Part shown: piece after piece, positions 55,901-64,000 of the stretch
Layout: each line of letters opens with the position of its first letter
How positions within the stretch are numbered: position 1 is the first letter of the stretch
Assembly: GCA_019914945.1 (NCBI GenBank)
Contig: CM034101.1
Span: forward strand, 11,109,188-11,173,187
DNA: 64,000 nt
Origin: Typha latifolia
Lineage: Eukaryota; Streptophyta; Magnoliopsida; Poales; Typhaceae
Reading direction: 5' to 3'
Notes under the pieces: generated by a model
Database searches by the model: none
What the model was told of the DNA's origin: nothing
Seen by the model: the letters and a program-made list of their open reading frames with translations, nothing else
Made by a program: the position numbers and the translations under genes

Positions 55901-56035
55901 AGGTTAGCAGGTTTTATTTGATGATGTCATGATTACATATGCACAGGAGAATATCTATGCGTGATGGGCCCCGCCCGACTTTTCACGTGCGCCGCGCGTG
56001 GGTGTGCACGTGCCATGCCAGGCGGGGGTGTTATA
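52952..56035 (+). mobile_element. solo LTR of the TGTAATAACCC family, copy 1
   Basis: 3084 bp, TGTAATAACCC...GGGGTGTTATA, with flanks TTAAC and GTAAC (4 of 5). It contains CT microsatellites, a pure TTC tract (about 53503-53580) and the DNA motif AGATCCCGACCCCC-like near 54303, shared with the copies at 58117-63637. Confidence 0.8.
53503..53580. repeat. (TTC)n microsatellite
   Basis: About 26 uninterrupted TTC units inside the solo LTR. Translated frames here are poly-Ser or poly-Leu artefacts. Confidence 0.95.
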
Positions 56036-57569
56036 GTAACGATGCTCTACATGTATCATATATGATAAACTCTTGTATAAATATTTGTTATGAATATAGA
56101 ATGTAACGATCATGATGACTATGACATACCTTATACACTCATAGACACTGCACCACTTTCACCTATCATTAGTAATCGGGCTCTAACTAGGCAGTGCCCA
56201 TACTCACTCAGTCTAGGGTTAAGGGTAGAGTGTATTTTATATGACTATATTATTAGCGGCCTACACCTGAGGTCAGGAGCTTGTGTGGCATTTAGGTAAT
56301 TATATTGCATAGTGAGGACTAAATTATGATAATAAAAGAATATGATTGTGAGGCAGGGATATATCTTTAGCGGTACCGACGATGGCAGGGTTAGAGCATC
56401 CGTTGATGAGTTGAGGGCTCCCGATTCTCCCACTGAGGGCGGTGATGATTTAGAGAGAGTGAGATATGGACTTACGACTATGGTGCTTAGTCTGATAGCC
56501 ACAAACAATCGGTCACATGCAGTGTCGCCATGCATGTGTAGGTGACATTGCTAGATGTGTATATATCCCCCTCGATGTATGAGATGATGGATAGTTATGT
56601 GATGGATGATTTTCTTAAGAGTATCTATCATGTGTGGTGAATGGCTCGGTGAGCTATGATAAAACATGATTAATGCCTTGGTGAGCATGAGATGACTAAC
56701 TACTCTTTTATTGCTATGCATAACATGTAAACACTATGATTGAGATTTGTACGAATAAAAGATTGTGTTAAGCATGATATCTGTGTGGACTTATCATGAT
56801 ACGTTTAGGAACTTGCATATTCCAGGATAGTGACGTGTAGTCCTTATTGATTGCATAGATTTAATAACTCATGGTAGGTCATTTAAACAAGCGTATTGTT
56901 ATGGCTAGCAACTATAGGCCTGCATTGGATATGCACTTATGATTTCATTATTATAGATTGTATGGATCCTACTCGCTGGGCTGTGTGCTCACCACCTCTT
57001 GGTGGCATTATTTTAGAGCTAAGGGACGCAGGTGCGGGTAGCGAGGAGTAACTGTCCTTTTATTTTAGTATATCTATTAGTTGTATTGAGCCCCTACGAG
57101 TGCGTTATGATTGACATTGTATTTCGGATTTTAGAGTTTCATTTTGGATGTGTATCTTGAAGGCTTATTGTGGCCTGTGGAACTTATATCCGAACTCTTA
57201 TGGTTAAGTTTATTTATGGTATAAACTTGCGCTGCTATGTGCCTTGTGAAATTCTATTACCGACAGGTCATGTGATGCACCGCATGGGGGGATTTACCCA
57301 CGCGGTTTACACGTGTATTTGGAGGTTTGGGTGTTTCAAGGCTAATCAGGGGGACCGTAATATCTACTCTTTCCATGTCTCTACTTTGCTTCATCATTCG
57401 CAAAATTTTAATTACATCCATTATGCTTCATTCTACTGAGATCATTGAGTATCCTTATCAAATTTGACATACATTTACTGATAATTATTAGTTGTAGACT
57501 AACCCTAATATCTTTCCTTGTGCCTTCTCTATTATTCTGATATCATGTGTTGATGAGTTCCTCACCATG

Positions 57570-58116
57570 TTTACTCGGGAGGAAATCTATACCACCTTGT
57601 GGTCCATGCCCCTTGGGAAGGCACCAGGGCCGGATGGCTTTCATATTGAATTTTTTTCAGACTTATTAGAACCACCTTAATCAGAAACATGGCCTAGCCT
57701 TGAGACAATTTCATATTCATGGCACCCTCCCTCCTATGTGGGTTCAAACTTATGTTGCTCTAGTCTATACGAAGCCAAATGCTCGTAAGGTTCAAGCTTT
57801 TCATCGTACCTCTTTATGCAATGTTTGCTATCGGATGTTGGCTAAACTTTTAGCCAATAGAATGAGGAAGTTGTTGATAGAGTTAGTTTCTTCTAAGCAA
57901 ACTGCTTTTGTGGTTGGGTGACCCATCTCTAGTAATATTATTTGTACTCAAAAAAATTCACATTCTATGGAGAAGTTTAAGTGTGATATTCCCATTATCA
58001 TGATTAAGTATGACATGGAGAAAGCCTATGACAAGCTTAACTGGAATGCTATCTTTTAAGTTCTTAGACATATGGGCTTCCTCGCTAGGTGGATCCATTG
58101 GATCAACACTTGTATG
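57570..58116 (+). pseudogene. L1 LINE reverse transcriptase fragment
   Basis: Non-LTR RT blocks in order: G-K-A-P-G-P-D-G-F, then C-N-V-C-Y-R-M-L-A-K-L-L-A-N-R, then M-E-K-A-Y-D. The catalytic Y/F-x-D-D block is absent because the next LTR cuts in after W-I-N-T-C-M. A stop interrupts at 57678 and the frame shifts around it. Confidence 0.82.
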
Positions 58117-58293
58117 TGTAATAACCCAAGCCCAAGTTAAAAAAAAAAACTACACCACTGCATGGCACGACAGTTCGTGCCATGCAGTGGCAGCAGTGTT
58201 GGGCGCCACGCGCCCCAAGCGCCGGCTCGGCCAACCTGGCCGAGCCAGCTGGCGCGGTAGGCCCCTGTCGCCGCCGTCGTAGCCCCCTCCCCA

Positions 58294-58295
58294 CC

Positions 58296-58338
<43 letters not shown>

Positions 58339-58437
58339 ACTTTCTCTCTCTCTCGGATTCATTCTCGTCTAACACCCCTTCTCTCTCTCTACCCGCTGCC
58401 GCCGCCACATCCACTAACGCCGGTGAGCTTCCCTCCT

Positions 58438-58474
<37 letters not shown>

Positions 58475-58570
58475 CTCTCTTTCTCTCAGATCGCCGGAGG
58501 ATTGAGCCGTCGGCGAGAGGCCGGCTACTGAGTGGCCACCAGCGGCCGCACCCTTCCCCCATGGCCCAAC

Positions 58571-58601
<31 letters not shown>

Positions 58602-58750
58602 TTTCTTCTTCTTCTCCTTCTTCTTCTTCTTCTTCTTCTTCTCTTTCTTCTTCCTCTCCTCCTTCTTCCTTTCTCTCCCTGGCTGCACTCTGCAAGGGGT
58701 GCTGGGCTCAGCCCAGCGCCTTGCTATGCATGGTGCCGGGCTAAGCCCAG
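58294..58750. repeat. CT and TTC microsatellite cluster
   Basis: (CT)n at about 58300-58350 and 58441-58475, and (TTC)n at about 58577-58660, in the pyrimidine-rich leader of copy 2. All long translated frames across it are low-complexity artefacts. Confidence 0.9.
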
Positions 58751-59756
58751 CACTATATACAATTCTATTTTTTTTCTATATATATATATATATAGATATG
58801 CACAATTAGTTTAGCTTAGTTAATTTAATGTATTTAAGTTATACAAATTAAATATAATTATATCATAGTTAGTATATAGTTCTAATTATATCATGTTTAG
58901 CAAAACACCTGCAATATAAATTACTATTTTAATCCTAAGAAATTTTTAGGGTTATGTACGTATACTCTTACATAATTAATTGCAGTAACTTAATTATTAT
59001 TTTCTTAATTATCAAAGAGAATAGTAGATAGATAAAATATATTTTAAATACACTAGTAAATAATATAATTATGATTAATAAATAACAAAAACAAATATAG
59101 AATTGAAGAGTACATAATTAAAACTAAAAACTATCATTTTGTCGGGTTAATTTTAATGAATAGAAGAATTGACATGTTTGTTATAAATAATTTCAGATCC
59201 CGACCCCCCTGTTCAAGACCCTGTGGACCTAGCTATCGAGGCTTGATCGTTATCGTAGCAGCGTGAGCGAGTGGTGATTTGGTATTTGCAGTGGTGTGAG
59301 TAGTCTTATCCCCTAGACGCCTTTCTCAAATTAGGATATATTATATCTTACGTATACGAATGTTTTGGCCTCCAGCATGATTATATGATTTTATCTAGAG
59401 ATGATTTCAGTAAAGCATATTTTATCATGCATTTAATTAGGCTGATCTGAGATATGAGTACATTGGTGATATATATAGAGATGATTATACTATTATAGTT
59501 TTTATGTCGGGATGATCTCTATCATGAGTATGCATGTGATAAACTAGCAAAAGTATACATGATTAGAGTTGGCATTGCATCATTTTTCTCTCGGCTTCTT
59601 TATCACCTAAATTCCTGAGTTGCATGATCGTTGTCCGTACTGGATATATATACATATGATTTATCATGTATAGAAAATCATAAAAGTACATGTGTATGTG
59701 ATGAGATGTGATATGATGTGATGGCTGGAACGGTATCTAGTCCGGACTGGTACTGG

Positions 59757-59990
59757 ACATACTCTTAGCGTATGACAGAGTATGGTGATGGCTGATGGTT
59801 GTACTCTTAGCGTATGACAGGGTACAACTATCATTGATATACCCTTAGCGTATGGCAGGGTATGATTACTTTCTTCTGAGATACCCTTAGCGTATGGCAG
59901 GGTATGATTACTTTCTTCTAAGATACCCTTAGCGTATGGCAGGGTATGATTTATCTACAGAGATACTCTTAGCGTATGACAGGGTATGCT
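59757..59990. repeat. hairpin minisatellite, six units of about 42 bp
   Basis: Core ATACCCTTAGCGTATGGCAG followed by GGTAT occurs six times with minor changes. Each core is self-complementary (ATACCCT pairs with AGGGTAT around a TAGCGTATGGC loop). The related LTR copies carry about two units (55054-55130 and 62420-62490). Confidence 0.85.
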
Positions 59991-60129
59991 CTGAGCTTGT
60001 GACATAATGTGTATCGAGTTTGGGGCCGGGTACCGTAGTCCAGCATGGTGGATAATATTCAGAGTTGAGACGGTTAATTGTGATAGTGAGAGATATGTGG
60101 ATTATATCTGGCTCTGACATATACGATTA

Positions 60130-60285
60130 TCTAGTGGTTTGCATGCATCATGCATCATCATTGATGTGACCAGTTTTATTATTGTTATACATGATATGTC
60201 GTTATATTCTAGTGGTTTGCATGCATCATGCATCATCATTAATGTGACCAGTTTTATTATTGTTATACATGATATGTCGTTATAT
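60130..60285. repeat. 78-bp tandem duplication
   Basis: Two copies of TCTAGTGGTTTGCATGCATC...GATATGTCGTTATAT start at 60130 and 60208 and differ at one visible base, suggesting a recent duplication. Confidence 0.85.
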
Positions 60286-63200
60286 TCGGTGATGTTATAT
60301 AGTAATTTCATCATGTGATATTTTTAGATGAGGATATAATATGCTCATTCATGAGGATTAATTTCATTCATATATGTCATTGAGGATACATATATATATG
60401 TTCATACATGGCATCATGCTACTTTCTGATTCATATTATCCAGTACATGATTTACTCTCTGTTTGGCATCACTGATTCGGGGTAAGGTCTAATCTCTGAG
60501 CCTATAGCTCATGACTCTTTTTGTTTTCTCCTTTCCAAAGACCCAAGTGAGCGAGTGGAGCAGGATACTCCCTTAGAGACCTCGCGAGTGGGTAAAAAGT
60601 AGTGTGTGGTTAGTGTTTTGCGCTAGTTGAGTTCTCTTATTTAATGTACATGTGGACATCCTCCAAGTATGTCTTTATCATTGTCTTATATTCTAGCCGG
60701 TGACTTTGTACTTGTATAATGATGTATATACCACCGTTGTATATATGTAGTTGTGAAAAGCTCTTGATGATGTGTTGTGGCCTGTGTGGGGCCCATGTAG
60801 GGTTATTTGTATGCTGTTGACACTTAGACTTTGAGTTTTTCTCAGTTTAAACCGCCAGCGAGAGGTCGGCAGCTGGCTGGCCACCAACTGCCAACGCCCT
60901 CCCCGCCGGCCCGGGTCCACACCTCCCTCCTCTTTCTTCCCTTCTTCTCTTCTCTTCTTCTTCTTCCTTCTTCCTCCTTTTCTTCTTCTTCTTCCTCAGT
61001 TGCTTCTTCTCTTTTTATTTTTCTACAACAGTGCTGGGCTCGGCCCACCACTGTAGCAGGCCAGTGCTGGGCCAAGCCCATCACTAGTACTAGTGATTCA
61101 TTATCCTTTTAATTTTATTATTTATTTATTTAGGTATTTCTTTCTTAATTAATACAAATAGATTTAGACATTATTTATTTTAATAATAATACATATTCAT
61201 CATTATGATTATTGTTAATTAAAGTTTATTGATGATTAATTAGGTTATAAACTATTACACATAAAATATAGGTAATACTTATATTTATTTACTTATTTAT
61301 TTACTTATATGTATACTAGATTAATAGATAGATTTGTAAATTATAATTATTAGATTTATATTCTAATATTCTTATGATAGAAATTTTAAGTAATTCTATT
61401 AATTTATTATATATTGTTATTTTTGTAACAAATAAAATACTAGGCTTATGTATTTATTTATTATTTTATAAAATAATCTTTAATTAATCAAGATATAATT
61501 ATAGTTAGGTTTTATCTATATTTTTAATTTTATTTTTATCTGTAATTAAAAATCTAGCTAGTTATAAAGATAAGTATAAATTTTAAAACCTTCTAAATCA
61601 TCATATATTACATGAACGGATTTTAATCAGATAAACGGCTAACATCATACTACTTAAATAATTTTAGATTCCGACCCCCCTGTTTAGGATCCCATGGACT
61701 TAGCTATCGAGGCTTAATTATTGTCGTAGCAACGTGAACGAGTTGTTGTTTGGTATTTGCAGTGGTGGTGAGTAGTCTTATCCCCTAAACGTCTTTCTCA
61801 AATTAGGATATATTATATCTTATGTATATGCATGTTTTGGCCTCCAATATGATTATATGACTTTATCTAAAGATGATTACAATTGAGCATATTTTATCAT
61901 GCGCTTGATTAGGCTGATCTTGAATGAGTATGGTGATGATAAATAGAGATGATTAAAGATGATTATACTATTATGACTTTGTATCGGAGTTATTTCTAGT
62001 ATGAGTGTGAATGTGATAGACTAGTAGGATTATGCATGTGTTAGATACATGGTTGGAGTCTACATTGCATCATTTTTCTCTAGATTCTTGTTCCACCTAA
62101 ATTCCTGTTATACATTGCCTTATTATCGTACTTGATATATGCATGCGATCTATCATTTAGAATGAAAGCATGAAATGTGATTGATAGAATAGTTGATAGA
62201 AAGCATGAGGATACCCAAGTAGGCGCGAGGGTTAGGACACGCTTGGTGGATGATTAATCGCTCGACATAGTCGCGATCCTGTTGGCCTTACGTCCGAGGT
62301 CGTTAGTCTGTGTGCGCAGCAGACATTCAGACACATGCCGTTCGCCAGGGCATATGTGGCGAGTTATCCTCACGAGATTTTTATCAGCTAGAAGGGTGCC
62401 CAGTCTGGATGGATGTTGATACCCTTAGCGGATGGCAGGGTATGGTTATATTTGAGATACTCCTAGCGGATGGCAGAATATGCTCGGAGCCTTCGGGCAT
62501 GATGTTGAGACCGGGTACTGGGGGTTGATTGTGCACAGTGGTCTAGTATGATGATATTATACCGAGATGTCGGTGATGATTGTGATGTTGAGAAATGCAT
62601 ATAATTTCATTATCATTTGGTTACCTAATTATCGAGTGATCAATATGCATCATATGTGGTTGCATTTAATATCATAGTATGGTCATGGTCGGCATGCATC
62701 ATGTGTCATATTTGAGAGAAAATTATGATGATGGTATGACATGGAGATTTATTTATACATTATTGAGGATTATATATTTTACTAGTTATGACATGACATG
62801 TTATCTATTTTTTATTTATGTATTATTGAGGAACATTCATATACTCATTCATGATATGATGCTCTTTCTGATTCATATTATCTAGTACATGATTTACTCT
62901 CTATTTGGCATCACTAATTCGGGGTAAGGTCTATTTACTGAGCCTTTTGCTCATGACTCTCTTTATTTCTTTCCTAACCCTCTCAGATATGTGGTACGTA
63001 ATAGCGACTTGACATATGTTGAGAAGATATTTTAGAGCGATAATGAGGTGAGCTATAGATGCGAGACGGTACAGATGATAGTTTATATAGGACTTGAGTT
63101 GTACCAGTATTTAATATTTGTACTCTTTTATATTAGACGATGAATTGTATAATACAGGTCGAATCATAATGTACTCTTATATTAGTCGTTTTAGTTGTAT

Positions 63201-63637
63201 CTTGCTAGTTTATTGTGGCCTGTGTGGGTCCTGCCAGATTATGTAGTGGTTTAATATATATTATTGTGGACTGGGATATTCATATGTTAACAGGTTTATT
63301 TGGTTAATAGTATGATTTATCTGGTGATGAATTACGTGATTATGGATAGGTTAGCAGGTTTTATTTGATGATGTCATGATTATATGTGCACAGGAGATAG
63401 TAGTGGTAGTATAGTAGCCCTCGAGAAGGCGTGCGCGGACCTGGTCCTTCCTCTCGTCTATTTTTTACTTAGGTGCTGCTCTAGGCCTTTCTTCAATAGA
63501 TGGATCATATACAACGTACAGGGCTGAGACTTCGGTCGATCTATGCGTGACGGGCCGCGCCCGACTTGTCGTGTGCGTCGCGCGTGCCTGATAGGCGCGT
63601 GGGCGGGCACGTGCCCGTGTCGGGCAGGGGCGTTATA

Positions 63638-64000
63638 GCAAGTGTTGGATAGATTGGAAGAATTAGGAGAAGAGGGTCGCCCCTAAGGGACTAGGGTGAT
63701 TGGCCGGTCGAGGGAGGTTAGAAGCGGCGTCGCCAGGATCGAGAGAACGGGAGCGAAGAAGACGAAGGAAACAAGGCAAAAATTAAAATCATCAATAATG
63801 ACTCCATGGTTTCCATCCACACCTTTAAAGGCTAACCAATAATTCAAAATTAACCCTAAACAGTGCATTTTCGCCGACCGCGTTCAAACGTGCCCGATCA
63901 TATTCGAATGCACACATTTCTCCCTTCTCTGGATTTGCGAACACGATGCAGGCGTTCGCAGGCGCATTCGAACGCACAATTCACACTCTCTGGATGTGCG
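63638..64000. other. unassigned right edge with a 64-bp tandem repeat
   Basis: 63902-63965 and 63966-64000 share ATTCGAATGCACA / ATTCGAACGCACA followed by CTCTCTGGAT(T/G)TGCG, a 64-bp period that runs off the window. No gene is recognised; a 61-codon minus-strand frame at 63683-63868 has no context. Confidence 0.5.

Larger units (their letters stand above)
51656..57338 (+). mobile_element. solo LTR of the TGTAACACCC family, interrupted by another solo LTR
   Basis: TGTAACACCCC...GGGTGTTTCA with flanks GGGCT and AGGCT (4 of 5). Outer pieces are 51656-52951 and 56036-57338, about 2.6 kb when joined, and homologous to 41706-43838. No internal retroviral region is present. Confidence 0.82.
51520..58116 (+). 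mobile_element. L1-type LINE fragment, split by a solo LTR
   Basis: 51520-51655 and 57344-58116 join across the solo LTR. The join reads R-Q-I-E-A-K-W-H-S-K-S-L-I-Q-W-A followed by N-Q-G-D-R-N-I-Y-S-F-H, the linker before L1 reverse transcriptase. Further on are L-G-K-A-P-G-P-D-G-F (57610-57650), F-H-R-T-S-L-C-N-V and S-K-Q-T-A-F-V (57790-57920), and Y-D-M-E-K-A-Y-D-K-L-N-W (58007). Stops and frameshifts occur, and both LINE ends are missing. Confidence 0.82.
58117..63637 (+). mobile_element. compound LTR of the TGTAATAACCC family (copies 2 and 3 in tandem)
   Basis: Copy 2 starts TGTAATAACCC at 58117. Near 60840 the leader-proximal block (CCGCCAGCGAGAGGTCGGCAGCTGGCTGGCC) reappears and copy 3 runs on to GGGGCGTTATA at 63637. 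Both copies are co-linear with 52952-56035 (AGATCCCGACCCCCCTGTT-type block, TCATCATG stretch, GATTCGGGGTAAGGTCTA). The pattern fits recombination between two LTRs with loss of the internal region. No clear target duplication (GTATG versus GCAAG). Confidence 0.65.

Noticed and set aside
63683..63868. 61-codon minus-strand frame as a first exon
   Set aside because: No signal, domain or splice context supports it, and the flanking sequence is repeat-like.
1..64000. CRISPR arrays, bacterial operons, rRNA or tRNA genes
   Set aside because: No spaced direct repeats of the CRISPR type were seen. The TGGTATCAGAGC motifs are retrotransposon primer-binding sites, not tRNA genes.

Overview
The window looks like nuclear DNA of a flowering plant. 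It is AT-rich and carries an intron-rich gene with plant-type splice sites. Chromovirus (Ty3/gypsy) retrotransposons primed by a tRNA-Met-like site, an L1-type LINE, solo LTRs, TRIMs and many hAT-like MITEs fill the rest. The long TE-filled introns and CT-rich LTRs would suit a monocot, but the species cannot be fixed from the sequence alone.

One host gene occupies most of the window, on the minus strand. Its 14 coding exons run from the ATG at 50305 down to the stop at 3638 and join in a consistent phase at all 13 junctions, giving 857 residues. The product is a TMEM8/PGAP6-type membrane protein: signal peptide, long ectodomain, six-Cys EGF-like module and a C-terminal multi-pass CREST-type (DUF3522) hydrolase-like domain with S-x3-H, D and H-x3-H. 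The coding sequence is 2574 nt of a 46.7 kb span, so about 94% of the locus between start and stop is intron.

Layout from the left. 1-3637: downstream flank with a GC-rich repeat, two MITE-like elements, a minisatellite and a 158-bp tandem duplication. 3638-4832: exons 14-11. 4833-12333 (intron 10): truncated chromovirus 1. 12334-12438: exon 10. 12439-31016 (intron 9, 18.6 kb): a TRIM, then a structure with near-identical inverted ends at 13495 and 30643. Inside this structure are inverted Ulp1-like (C48 peptidase-like) fragments separated by nested hAT MITEs, an internally deleted solo LTR, and a complete but decayed chromovirus 2 that itself carries a hAT MITE. 31017-50305: exons 9-1, with introns holding further MITEs, a second TRIM and an LTR fragment. 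50306-51058: 5' flank with a hAT MITE ending about 160 bp from the start codon. 51520-58116: an L1 LINE split by a solo LTR that is itself split by another solo LTR. 58117-63637: a compound LTR with a hairpin-forming minisatellite. 63638-64000: low-copy-looking sequence ending in a tandem repeat.

The only gene likely to be functional is the TMEM8-like one. All transposon coding regions seen carry stops, frameshifts or deletions. Both chromovirus bodies in its introns lie antisense to it.
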